NCBI GenBank assembly: GCA_035762565.1
Contig: DASTOJ010000038.1
Span: forward strand, 1 to 28,582
Direction of reading: 5' to 3'
Origin: AR5 sp035762565
Lineage (GTDB): Bacteria > Methylomirabilota > Methylomirabilia > Rokubacteriales > CSP1-6
DNA length: 28,582 nucleotides
In this document: positions 8,609 through 15,562 of the stretch, piece by piece
Layout: each line of letters starts with the position of its first letter
Position numbering within the stretch: the stretch's first letter is position 1
Position numbers and translations under genes: made by a program
The notes under the pieces: model-generated
The model's input: the letters and a program-made list of their open reading frames with translations, nothing else
Told to the model about the DNA's origin: nothing
Database searches by the model: none

Positions 8609-8710
8609 TCACCCGGCGGTGCCGCAGCAGGACGTCCCTTGCACGCTCGTGACCCGCAGGGCAGCCTTGCCGGACTTGTCCCTGGCGATCGCATCGATGT
8701 CCTCGGCCAT
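8609..8710 (-). CDS. Small ORF: 33-residue peptide ending in a Cys-Cys motif, after HprK-related kinase
   Basis: ATG at 8710 is preceded by a strong ribosome-binding site (GAGGAG, five bases upstream) and lies 27 bases after the stop of the HprK-related kinase gene on the same strand. The peptide has 33 residues: an acidic start (MAEDIDAIARDKSG), a short hydrophobic middle (AALRVTSVQG) and the C-terminus TSCCGTAG. I do not recognise a family. An acidic leader-like half followed by a small Ser/Thr/Cys/Gly-rich tail resembles modified-peptide precursors, and the neighbours include an ATP-grasp enzyme and two kinase-like proteins. That reading is inference. The evidence for expression is the ribosome site and spacing only. 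Confidence 0.5.
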   Translation of the reverse strand: MAEDIDAIARDKSGKAALRVTSVQGTSCCGTAG

Positions 8711-8737
8711 GGCGTCTCCTCGCGACCGGAGCCGGGC

Positions 8738-9790
8738 TCAGCCGGCCAGCAGGGCCCCGGTGACGCCGACGAGCGCGCGGAAATCGACCCGGCCGGTGAC
8801 CTCGAACACGGGCACCGCGGCTACCAGCGCCTGATAGCCGGCCATCTCGGCGACGGTGGGGAGCCCGCCCGGCACACGATCCAGATCGAATGCGCCGAGG
8901 TCCTTGCGGAACACCTCGAGACGCTCGAGCGCGCTCGGGGGGGTGAGCCGATCCACCTGCAGGCCGCGACCGTCCCGGCTCCATCGCAGCAGCACCAGCG
9001 CCCGCATCTCGGCGGTCAAATCCACCGTGCCCGAGCCGTAGATCCGGTCGAGGTCGACGTCGCGCTTGGCCTCGAGATCCCACCGGGCGGCGGGATCCAT
9101 CGCCTCCAGGCGCGCCCGCTCCTCCGGCTTCAGCAGCTCCGACAGACGGGGATGCCCGAGCAGCGTGCCCGGGTTGACGCGCGGCTGCTTCGGATAGCCC
9201 AGCGCCTCCACGCGTCCGCCGTTCACGCGCGCCAGTACGCGGTCGTTGGACACGAACCGCAGTCCGGCATCGACGAGATGAAGCGCGGCGCTCGACTTGC
9301 CCGCCCCGGGCGGCCCGGCCAGCACGACGGCGCGGCCGTCACGCGAGACGGCGGCGGCGTGCAAAAGGACGTGGCCCCGGCCCAGCACGAGCTTGGCGTA
9401 GCAGGCGTTGACGAGGTTGATCGCCTGGTTGAGGTTCGCGCGGAGATCACCGACGGCGAAGGCCTGACCGGGCCAGAGCCCCATGACGACACCCGTCGCG
9501 CGCTTGAGCACGAGCCGGCCGCCGGGCAGGTCCTGCACCGCCTCCTTGACCCGCTTGCCGTCGCGGCGAACCAGGTCCGTGAAGCGCCCGCGCGCGTCCA
9601 GCCCGCCCTGGACCAGGCGCACGCGCGCCGCCGGCGCGGACACGCCGGCCACCCACGGCGCGTAGTAGAGGCCGAGCGCCGTCCAGACGTCGGCGTCGTT
9701 GGTGACGATCTCCAGCGGGACGCCGGCGATGGAGAGCCCCAGCACGTGGGGCGCGACGACGTCAGCGACGAGGCTCTCCGGCGTGCTCAC
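8738..9790 (-). CDS. HprK-related kinase B (GAK system)
   Basis: A 350-residue protein resembling the HPr kinase/phosphorylase fold, but not an HPr kinase itself. A C-terminal P-loop domain starts with LLHAAAV (142-148) and Walker A GPPGAGKSS (159-167), followed by FVSNDRVLARV (179-189), as in HprK relatives. The N-terminal part (about 1-135) has no recognised domain. It matches what protein-family databases call 'HprK-related kinase B', named for co-occurrence with an ATP-grasp enzyme and amphi-Trp proteins; the substrate is unknown. The start is GTG 9790, overlapping the ATP-grasp stop as GTGA, so the two are translationally coupled. A small ORF follows after 27 bases. Confidence 0.85.
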   Translation of the reverse strand: MSTPESLVADVVAPHVLGLSIAGVPLEIVTNDADVWTALGLYYAPWVAGVSAPAARVRLVQGGLDARGRFTDLVRRDGKRVKEAVQDLPGGRLVLKRATGVVMGLWPGQAFAVGDLRANLNQAINLVNACYAKLVLGRGHVLLHAAAVSRDGRAVVLAGPPGAGKSSAALHLVDAGLRFVSNDRVLARVNGGRVEALGYPKQPRVNPGTLLGHPRLSELLKPEERARLEAMDPAARWDLEAKRDVDLDRIYGSGTVDLTAEMRALVLLRWSRDGRGLQVDRLTPPSALERLEVFRKDLGAFDLDRVPGGLPTVAEMAGYQALVAAVPVFEVTGRVDFRALVGVTGALLAG

Positions 9791-10665
9791 CGCCGGGCGA
9801 TCCGCCGCAATACCGCCGCCGCCACCAGCGGGGCGACGTCGAGCCCGCAACCGTCCAGCAGGCCACGGAAGCCGCCGAAGGCGCTCACCTCGAGCACCTG
9901 GTAGCCCTCGTCCGACTCGATCAGGTCGACACCCGTGAAGAGCAGGCCGAAGTGCGCGGCGGCGCGGAGCGCAAGCTCGATGCTTTCCGCCGGCGCCTCC
10001 GCCCGCTCGTAGCGGCCACCCGCTAGGATCGTCGTCATCCACTGGTCGCGCCCGGCGACCCGCCAGTACGCTCCCACACACTCACCGTCGAGCACCGCGA
10101 CGCCGAGGTCACGTCCAGGATGCTTGACGAAGCGCTGCAAGTAGAACGGCCCCGGGATCTCTCGGGCGTGACGGGCGAACAGCCCGGCCAGGTCGAGCGA
10201 TGGATCGAGGCGCCGCATTCCGCGCCCCTTCGAGGTGAACAGCGGCTTGAGCACCGCGTTGCCGAACCGCTCCACCGCCGCCACGGCCTCGCCGACGCTC
10301 TCGGTGATCACGGTCTCCGGCACCGACACACCGGCCCGGACCAGCTCGACCGTCATGCGGGCGCGGTCCACCGCCGCCTCGATCCGGTCGGGCGCGCTCC
10401 ACACCGGCACGCCGCCGGCCTCCAGGTGCCGCAGGACGTTCAACCGCTCACGCACCGCCCACCCGCCCGCCGTGTCGCCGATCTTCTTCACGACGGCCGC
10501 GTCGACGGCCAGCGGCCGGCCTGCGTGGTAGACGACCGGCTCTGGCAGCCGTACGCCGCAGGCGGCGAGGTCGACCACCGGGGCGTCGGCGCCGGCCCGC
10601 CGCAGCGCCTCGGCGAGGCGCTCGCTGGACCAGGCGCCCGGCTGGCCGACGACGGCGATCCGCAT
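9787..10665 (-). CDS. GAK-system ATP-grasp enzyme (RimK-like)
   Basis: A 292-residue ATP-grasp protein. The ATP-binding lysine and loop are in AVLKPLFTSKGRGM (137-150), the hinge region is YLQRFVKHPGRDLGV (175-189), and the metal-binding end is GVDLIESDEGYQVLEVSAFGGF (D247, E259; the usual Asn is Ser261). ATP-grasp enzymes of the RimK group join an amino or similar group to a carboxylate through an acyl-phosphate; the substrate here is unknown. The family is one of the three defining members of the GAK gene set. The ATG at 10665 is eight bases after the preceding stop codon and has only a weak ribosome site. The gene sits between the PhoU-kinase fusion and the HprK-related kinase. Confidence 0.88.
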   Translation of the reverse strand: MRIAVVGQPGAWSSERLAEALRRAGADAPVVDLAACGVRLPEPVVYHAGRPLAVDAAVVKKIGDTAGGWAVRERLNVLRHLEAGGVPVWSAPDRIEAAVDRARMTVELVRAGVSVPETVITESVGEAVAAVERFGNAVLKPLFTSKGRGMRRLDPSLDLAGLFARHAREIPGPFYLQRFVKHPGRDLGVAVLDGECVGAYWRVAGRDQWMTTILAGGRYERAEAPAESIELALRAAAHFGLLFTGVDLIESDEGYQVLEVSAFGGFRGLLDGCGLDVAPLVAAAVLRRIARR

Positions 10666-10672
10666 CGGTGGG

Positions 10673-12280
10673 TCAGGCCGCTGGCACGGCCGCGACCCGC
10701 TCCAGCAACCGCACCCCTTTCAGATAGATCTCGCGGGCGAAGTCGGGATCGGTGACCAGCCGGCCCGACGTGATGAACGAGCGTGCCATCGACAGCCGCA
10801 GGCGGGCGGCGAAGTGCGCGTCGTTCACGAGGCGGGCGAACTCGGCGGCGAAGCCCTCGAGGAGCCGGTTGAGACGGCCCAGCTCCGCGCGGATCCTGGT
10901 GTCCTGGATCGGGTGGCGGAGATTCGACACCAGGAGAACGCCGATGTCCTGCGCGTAGTCCCCGGGCCCGCTGCGGTGCACGTCGATGAAGTGGACGCCG
11001 TCGGTCGCCGCGTCCAGGACGATGTTGTTCGTGTTGAAGTCCCCGTGGAGCCGGACCGAGACGGGCGGGGCGAGGAACGGCTCCAGCTCGGCGACCGCAG
11101 CCAGCAGCTCGTCGAGCGACTGGTGACCGATGCCGAACACCGTGGTGTGGCCGCCGCGCAGGCCCGCCAGGCGCGGGTGAATCGCGTAGAGGTCGGGCAA
11201 CCGATCCCGGATCTGCTGGACGTAGTCGACCGCGGGTGTCTCCTTCACCATGGTCGCCAGCCACACCTCGCGGACGGCCTCCAGCAGCCGGCGGGTCGCG
11301 TTCAGCTTTTCGTCCCAGCTTCGCGTGAGGTAGACGTCACGCAGTGGGGCGCCGTCGAGGAACCGGCCGAGGAACGACTCGCGTCCGTCGGCCTCCACGC
11401 GCCCCTCGACGTCGGGTACCAGGCCGGGGACGACACGGTTCCACTCCTCCATCTGGTGAATCTCGGCCTCGATCTTGCGGCGGTCGCCCTCCTTCCAGAT
11501 GAGGCGGCGGCCGGGGCCGACGTCGACCCGTCCGACCCGCGCGCCGCTGATACCGCCCCAGATCTGCCGCACGTCGACGGTGGTCTCCTGCCCGGACGCC
11601 GGCGCCATCGGCCCCACCAGCTGCTCCAGGTGCAGGTACTGGTGGAGCTTGAGCCGCTCGCCGGTGAGGATGAACAGCGTCGTCTCGCCGATGTTGAGGA
11701 TCGAGTCGCCGATCCGTTCCAGGAACTTGGCCACGAACAGGTTGGTGATCAGGAAGGCCGGATCCTGCTCGGGCAGCCCGAGCCGCCGGAACGTCTCGGC
11801 CAGCGCCTCGCGATACTGGCGGTCCAGCTCGGTCTCGCAGCGACAGGCGTCCTTGGCCTTCTCGACACTGGCCCGCCGGAAGGCGGTGATGACCTCGTCG
11901 AGGGCGCTCAGCGCGGTCCGGGCGGGCCCGGCCAGGTCGAAGGGGATGGGACGCGCGGGCAGGCGTGACAGGTGCACTGCCTGCTCGGCGACGTTCACCG
12001 CGTAGTCGCCGAGCTTTTCCAGGTTCAGCGCGACGCGGAACACCCCGCGCAGGCGCCGGGAGCGGGGGCTGCCGGCGGGCTCACCCGCGATGCGCTCGAA
12101 GCACTTCTCCTCGATGGAGCCGAGGAGGTTGTCGACCCGGTCGTCGTTCTCGGTCACCTTCCGGGCGAGGGTGACGTCCTTGCGGAAGAACGCCGTCATC
12201 GCCGACATGAGCTGCGACTGGACGAGCCGCGCCATCATGGCGAGGTCCGCGCCCAGGTCTTCGAGCAGAATGGCAGTCAT
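10673..12280 (-). CDS. PhoU-domain / aminoglycoside-phosphotransferase-like kinase fusion
   Basis: A 535-residue two-domain protein. Residues 1 to about 215 are a full PhoU domain with both metal-binding helices (NLEKLGDYAVNVAE at 86-99, LERIGDSILNIGE at 187-199). From about 235 to 520 there is an APH-type kinase-like domain: HGDFNTNN at 412-419 (catalytic-loop motif, D414), FIDVH at 431-435 (metal-binding D433) and GDYAQDIGVLL at 440-450. The N-lobe is divergent (LIWKEGDRRK at 260-269), with K263 a candidate ATP lysine. The start is ATG 12280 at the start of the PhoU fold; further upstream in-frame sequence is not PhoU-like. I infer a small-molecule or protein kinase controlled by a PhoU module. 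It lies 46 bases after the last amphi-Trp gene and seven before the ATP-grasp gene. Confidence 0.88.
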   Translation of the reverse strand: MTAILLEDLGADLAMMARLVQSQLMSAMTAFFRKDVTLARKVTENDDRVDNLLGSIEEKCFERIAGEPAGSPRSRRLRGVFRVALNLEKLGDYAVNVAEQAVHLSRLPARPIPFDLAGPARTALSALDEVITAFRRASVEKAKDACRCETELDRQYREALAETFRRLGLPEQDPAFLITNLFVAKFLERIGDSILNIGETTLFILTGERLKLHQYLHLEQLVGPMAPASGQETTVDVRQIWGGISGARVGRVDVGPGRRLIWKEGDRRKIEAEIHQMEEWNRVVPGLVPDVEGRVEADGRESFLGRFLDGAPLRDVYLTRSWDEKLNATRRLLEAVREVWLATMVKETPAVDYVQQIRDRLPDLYAIHPRLAGLRGGHTTVFGIGHQSLDELLAAVAELEPFLAPPVSVRLHGDFNTNNIVLDAATDGVHFIDVHRSGPGDYAQDIGVLLVSNLRHPIQDTRIRAELGRLNRLLEGFAAEFARLVNDAHFAARLRLSMARSFITSGRLVTDPDFAREIYLKGVRLLERVAAVPAA

Positions 12281-12326
12281 GGACCTCGACGTGGAGGCCG
12301 AAACGCCTGTGTGAACCCGGGTGACG

Positions 12327-12605
12327 CTAGTGTGCGGAGCGGGGGCCGACGCCGACGTGCAGTTCGCTCGTCCGCGCGCCATCGGGACGTTTCCAGCCGA
12401 TCTCGAGCGAGAGCTTCCCCTTCGACTCCTTCTGCCGCACCTTGATCTGGAGCTTGACGTTCGCCGGAGGACTCAGGCGCAGCGCCCGCTCACCCGACTC
12501 CAGGCTCAGCTCTCCCCGCTTGAGTCCCACGGCCAGCGAGCTCAGGTACTCCGCGACCTCCTCGGGCGAGGCCATGCGGGCGAACTCGAAGTGGTCCTTG
12601 CCCAT
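12327..12605 (-). CDS. amphi-Trp domain protein 3
   Basis: A 92-residue protein matching the amphi-Trp domain: an N-terminal helix region (ASPEEVAEYLSSLAVGLKRG), then strand-turn-strand pieces with alternating polarity (LSLESGERALRLSPP, NVKLQIKVRQKESKGKLSLEIGW) ending in the name-giving W-K-R-P. Function is unknown; the family is defined by co-occurrence with GAK ATP-grasp and HprK-related kinase genes. The ATG at 12605 has an excellent ribosome site (GGAGGAGAAGG). It lies 17 bases after amphi-Trp 2. Of the three copies it carries the most basic central strands. Confidence 0.87.
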   Translation of the reverse strand: MGKDHFEFARMASPEEVAEYLSSLAVGLKRGELSLESGERALRLSPPANVKLQIKVRQKESKGKLSLEIGWKRPDGARTSELHVGVGPRSAH

Positions 12606-12622
12606 GCCCTTCTCCTCCCCGC

Positions 12623-12874
12623 CTATTCGTCGTCCTCGCCATCGCTCTTGGCGTGCTTCCAGGCGATGGCGATCTCGATCTTGGCCTTCCCCTTCTTCTC
12701 GCTCGCCTCGATCTCCATCGACAGGTCCCCGGCCGGAAACACCGTGATCTCGTCCTCGCCCATGGAGAGCGACAGCGACCGCGCGCGGATCCCCTCCGCG
12801 ATGCGGTTCAGCGCATCGGCGGCCTCGGCGGGTGACGCGCTGCCCTCGAACTCGAACGCCTGCTTATCCCCCAT
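12623..12874 (-). CDS. amphi-Trp domain protein 2
   Basis: An 83-residue protein with the same domain plan as its two neighbours: a helix region (ASPAEAADALNRIAEGIRAR), LSLSMGEDEITVFPAGD, then MEIEASEKKGKAKIEIAIAWKH. The C-terminus is acidic (SDGEDDE), in contrast to the basic neighbours. The ATG at 12874 has a G-rich ribosome site and overlaps the 3' end of amphi-Trp 1 by 11 bases. The protein probably acts with the GAK enzymes as partner or substrate; this is inference from conserved gene association. Confidence 0.87.
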   Translation of the reverse strand: MGDKQAFEFEGSASPAEAADALNRIAEGIRARSLSLSMGEDEITVFPAGDLSMEIEASEKKGKAKIEIAIAWKHAKSDGEDDE

Positions 12875-13247
12875 TGAGACTCCCCCCCACCACGCCCGCC
12901 CGGATCAGCGGCCGCTTGGGCCACCGGAGCTTGACGGCGACGTGCGTCGCGCGTTTCTTCTGCTTGACCTCGATCTCGAGGATCAGGAACTCGGCGGTCG
13001 CCAGCCGTAGCGGGCGCTCCCCCGTGCCCACCGCCATCTCCCCGGACAGCACGCCCTTGGCGAGTTGTGAGAGGTAGAACGCCGCGGCGTCGCGGCGCGC
13101 GCGCCCGCGGAACCGTGCGGGAATGGTGGCGGTCGCCTGCTCGCCCCGGGGGGCCGCAGGACCCGCAATGGTCGGACCCGGGGTCAGTAGCGACCGGTCA
13201 TCGAGACAGCCAGCGAGCGGGCCTGCGGCACCACCCCGTCGTAACAT
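12864..13247 (-). CDS. amphi-Trp domain protein 1
   Basis: The domain lies in the C-terminal two thirds: FRGRARRDAAAFYLSQLAKG, GEMAVGTGERPLRLA, EFLILEIEVKQKKR and VAVKLRWPKRP, with the conserved Trp. The start is uncertain. ATG 13247 gives 127 residues but overlaps the PHP gene by 64 bases, and its first 40 residues look like non-protein. No other ATG, GTG or TTG is in frame. A CTG at 13187 would overlap the PHP stop as CTGA, mirroring the GTGA overlaps common in this window, and would give 107 residues. The coordinates follow the ATG. An AT-rich 11-bp repeat overlaps this start. Confidence 0.78.
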   Translation of the reverse strand: MLRRGGAAGPLAGCLDDRSLLTPGPTIAGPAAPRGEQATATIPARFRGRARRDAAAFYLSQLAKGVLSGEMAVGTGERPLRLATAEFLILEIEVKQKKRATHVAVKLRWPKRPLIRAGVVGGSLNGG

Positions 13248-13981
13248 TTCCGTAATAGTTTCGTAATATTTTTCAGTGACTTAGCAGTCTTGACGCGGAG
13301 CGGAGTGTAGGGGGTGGTTGCGAACCCTGTCAAGCCCTCTTTGATGGACTTGATCAGGCTGTGCAGCGAGACCTCATCCACGTGCACCAGCGTGTGACGC
13401 ACGCCGATCTGCAGCCAGTGATGGGCGTCGCTGCCGCCGACGATGGGCAGCCCGAGCGCGCGAGCCTGCGCCAGCAGCATGAGCTCGGTGCCGAAGTCCT
13501 TGCCGTTGATCTCGAGCGCGTTCAAACGGCGCAGATCGCCGGCGGCGAACTTCCCCAGCTCCTTGGCGCGCCGGAACATGTGGGCGCCGATGCGCGCGAC
13601 GTCGAAGTCGTCGGTCACGTCGAGGAACTCGCGCAGCGTGGGCTCGTACCTCTCCGACAGGCGCTGCGGAAACATGTCGTCGAGGCGTCGCAGCTCGGCG
13701 ACTTCACCCAGCACGATGACGTGGGCGCCCTCGCGGATGTTGACCTCGGCGCCGGGGATCAACGCCACGTCCCCCGCCCAGAACACCCCGCGCTCGCATG
13801 GATAGGCGCGCTCGAGATGACGCGGAATGTCCCAGTACGCGGTCGCATGAAAATGCTCGGTGAGACACATCGCGTGCAACCCCACCCGCCGGGCTCGCCG
13901 GACCATCCGATCGATCGCGCTTGGATCGAAGGCGAAGTGCTTCGAGATCTTGGGGTGCGTGTGTGTGTCGATCCGCTTCAC
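13184..13981 (-). CDS. PHP-domain metal-dependent phosphoesterase, first gene of the GAK cluster
   Basis: A 265-residue protein with the PHP active-site motifs: DTHTH (5-9), LTEHF (40-44), PGAEVNI (76-82), GAHMF (132-136), E157 in LEING and GGSDAHH (182-188). PHP proteins hydrolyse phosphate esters with two or three metal ions; the substrate is not evident. The start is GTG 13981 with a strong ribosome site (GAGGAGG about seven bases upstream). A Pho-box-like array ends about 100 bases upstream. It overlaps or abuts amphi-Trp 1 and is probably cotranscribed. The C-terminal codons (KNITKLLRK) are unusually AT-rich because they hold an 11-bp repeat. No phnP is present, so a role on the cyclic ribose phosphate made by C-P lyase is one possibility. 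Confidence 0.85.
   Translation of the reverse strand: MKRIDTHTHPKISKHFAFDPSAIDRMVRRARRVGLHAMCLTEHFHATAYWDIPRHLERAYPCERGVFWAGDVALIPGAEVNIREGAHVIVLGEVAELRRLDDMFPQRLSERYEPTLREFLDVTDDFDVARIGAHMFRRAKELGKFAAGDLRRLNALEINGKDFGTELMLLAQARALGLPIVGGSDAHHWLQIGVRHTLVHVDEVSLHSLIKSIKEGLTGFATTPYTPLRVKTAKSLKNITKLLRKCYDGVVPQARSLAVSMTGRY
13241..13280 (+). promoter_or_regulatory. AT-rich 11-bp-register repeat inside the 3' end of the PHP gene
   Basis: On the plus strand GTAACAT (13241-13247), GTAATAG (13252-13258) and GTAATAT (13263-13269) recur every 11 bases with T-rich spacers; a weaker CAGTGAC follows in register at 13274. The repeat resembles the Pho-box-like units of this window but reads away from the adjacent amphi-Trp genes. 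It lies within codons of the PHP gene and covers the ATG of amphi-Trp 1. A regulatory role is inferred from spacing and base composition. Confidence 0.5.
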
Positions 13982-14079
13982 CCGGGCGCCTCCTCATTGA
14001 GTTGTCCACCGTTATCCACAATGGTCAAGCCGCTGTGGTGCAAGGCGCATTCCACTGGTGCCCTCTTCCGTCCCCAACA

Positions 14080-14130
14080 TACACAATATAGTGTTGCCCC
14101 AGCATTACGGAACCACAAATATTGTGTTGC
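14080..14130 (-). promoter_or_regulatory. Pho-box-like array upstream of the PHP/GAK cluster (five 11-bp units)
   Basis: Reading towards the PHP gene on the minus strand, units start every 11 bases: GCAACAC (14130-14124), TTTGTGG (14119-14113), GTAATGC (14108-14102), GCAACAC (14097-14091) and TTGTGTA (14086-14080). The two GCAACAC copies are part of a 13-base direct repeat (12 of 13 matching) offset by 33 bases, that is three units. The region is AT-rich within a 190-base gap and also forms an inverted repeat (14072-14089 with 14119-14135). The GCAAC unit matches the third unit of the phnC and phoX arrays. I therefore propose PhoB control of the GAK cluster. Confidence 0.62.
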
Positions 14131-14171
14131 TGGGGACAGTCGGTGGAGTAACCGGTGGATGAAGTGGAAAA

Positions 14172-14993
14172 CTACCGGGCGAGCGCGCAGCCGGTCGCGA
14201 CGTCGGCCAGCGCCTGGGCATGACCCGCCGGATTTCCGGCCAGAAACGCCAGCGGCGCCCCGCGCATCTGGGCGGTGGTCGCCGGGAACACCGGTCCGCC
14301 GTCGACTCCGGTGAGGACGCCGCCGGCCTCGAGCAGGACCGGCGCGGCGCCGGCGATATCCCAGACCGACGCGCGATGATCGTGGACGAGGTCCAGCGCG
14401 CCGAGCGCGACGTAGCAGAGATGCAGGGCGGTCGACCCGAACCGCCGGAGGCGGTAGCGCCGCAGCCATTCCTCGATGAACGGCGGCACGCCGTCCTCCA
14501 GGGGCGTGCGGATGGAAACGAGCGAGCTGCGGGAGAGGAGGACCGGCCGCGTCCGCAACGGCCAGTCGTTGAGCCAGGCGCCCCGGCCGGCCGATGCAGT
14601 GAAGAGCCAGCGCGTGAGCGGGTCGTACACCGCCCCCGCGAACGGCTGGCGGTTGCGCAGGACGCCGATCGACACGGAGAACCCCGGCAAGCCCCGCCCG
14701 AAGTTGTTCGTGCCGTCCACCGGGTCCAGCACCCACGCGTAGCGCGCCTCGCTGCGACCGTCGTCCGGCTGGCCCTCCTCCCCCACCACGGCGTCGTCGG
14801 GGAACGCGCGGGCGATCTCGGTCGCCAGCGACTCCTGGATCGCGACATCGGCGTCCGTGACCATGGAGCCGTCGGGCTTCCAGGAGATCTGCGCCCGATG
14901 GAAGTATTCCAGGGCCAGCCGACCGCCGCGCACCGCGAGATCAGCGGCAAGCCGCTCGCGCATCGCGGTTCCCACGCGCTCGTCGGCGCTCAT
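14172..14993 (-). CDS. Inositol monophosphatase family phosphatase
   Basis: A 273-residue protein, the usual family length. Metal-binding motifs are GEEG (71-74), DPVDGTNNF (90-98) and WDIAGAAPVLLEAGG (211-225). The family dephosphorylates inositol phosphates, sugar phosphates or PAP with magnesium; the substrate cannot be read here. The start is ATG 14993, overlapping the HD-protein stop as ATGA, so it belongs to the dead-ABC/HD transcription group next to phnM. In that setting a phosphosugar derived from phosphonate breakdown is a plausible substrate, by inference. Confidence 0.9.
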   Translation of the reverse strand: MSADERVGTAMRERLAADLAVRGGRLALEYFHRAQISWKPDGSMVTDADVAIQESLATEIARAFPDDAVVGEEGQPDDGRSEARYAWVLDPVDGTNNFGRGLPGFSVSIGVLRNRQPFAGAVYDPLTRWLFTASAGRGAWLNDWPLRTRPVLLSRSSLVSIRTPLEDGVPPFIEEWLRRYRLRRFGSTALHLCYVALGALDLVHDHRASVWDIAGAAPVLLEAGGVLTGVDGGPVFPATTAQMRGAPLAFLAGNPAGHAQALADVATGCALAR

Positions 14994-15562
14994 GCTCCGC
15001 GGTCGAGACCGCGCGGCGCCGGCCAGCACTGGGCGCCGAAGTAGCGCTCCAGCAGGGGCGCGTACTCGATGAGGGGCGGCGGCGCCGCCCCTGGCTCTTT
15101 CGCCGCGTCGTCCCACCGCCGGAGTCGCAGGGCATCGCCGAACCACGGCCGCGTCTCCAGCTCCAGCTGCTCGTCGAGCTCGAGCCGCGCCCCCTGCTCC
15201 GCATAGGAGCGGCGTGAGGCCGCCGACAACCGACGCTCGTAGCGCGGGTCGACGGTGCACAGGTAGCGCTTGGCGACGACGTGGTGCTCGATGAGCCAGG
15301 CCACCCGGGCCGGAACGAACGGGCGCACCAGCGCCGCTCCGCTGCTGCCGTGGTGGCGCTCGGGCCGTTCCACGCCGCCCCCGATCAGGTGGCCGACGTC
15401 GTGCAGGAGCGCGGCGATCACCACGTCGTCGTCGGCGCGGTCCCTGCGGGCCAGGCTCGCGCACTGCAGCGCATGGCAGAGCTGGCTGACCGATTCCCCG
15501 TACTCCCGCAGACCGGACCCGGCGAAGAGGCCGACGACGTCGAGCCCGTCGGGCCCCCTCAC
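14990..15562 (-). CDS. PhnZ-like HD-domain oxygenase family protein
   Basis: A 190-residue protein resembling the phosphonate-associated HD family that includes PhnZ, a mixed-valent di-iron oxygenase cleaving hydroxylated aminoethylphosphonate. Visible matches are GESVSQLCHALQCASLA (22-38), LLHDVGHLI (52-60, H54/D55/H58), HH at 70-71, IEHHVVAKRYL (91-101) and RRWDDAAK (148-155, D151/D152). The N-terminal lid reads E-Y-G-E at 20-23, so the Tyr expected in PhnZ may be shifted by one residue. The usual partner PhnY (2-oxoglutarate oxygenase) is absent, so the substrate is open. The start is GTG 15562 with a GTGA overlap to the dead-ABC gene. Confidence 0.85.
   Translation of the reverse strand: MRGPDGLDVVGLFAGSGLREYGESVSQLCHALQCASLARRDRADDDVVIAALLHDVGHLIGGGVERPERHHGSSGAALVRPFVPARVAWLIEHHVVAKRYLCTVDPRYERRLSAASRRSYAEQGARLELDEQLELETRPWFGDALRLRRWDDAAKEPGAAPPPLIEYAPLLERYFGAQCWPAPRGLDRGA

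Noticed and set aside
14012..14020. A perfect DnaA box (TTATCCACA) in the AT-rich gap before the PHP gene
   Set aside because: Only one copy is present, with no cluster of boxes, no dnaA or dnaN and no AT-rich unwinding element; the Pho-like array explains the base composition.
14081..14130. Paired palindromes resembling NrdR boxes (ACAC, AT-rich centre, GTGT)
   Set aside because: The spacer between arms is two bases short of the NrdR consensus, no nrd gene is near, and the 33-base offset is equally three 11-bp Pho-like units.
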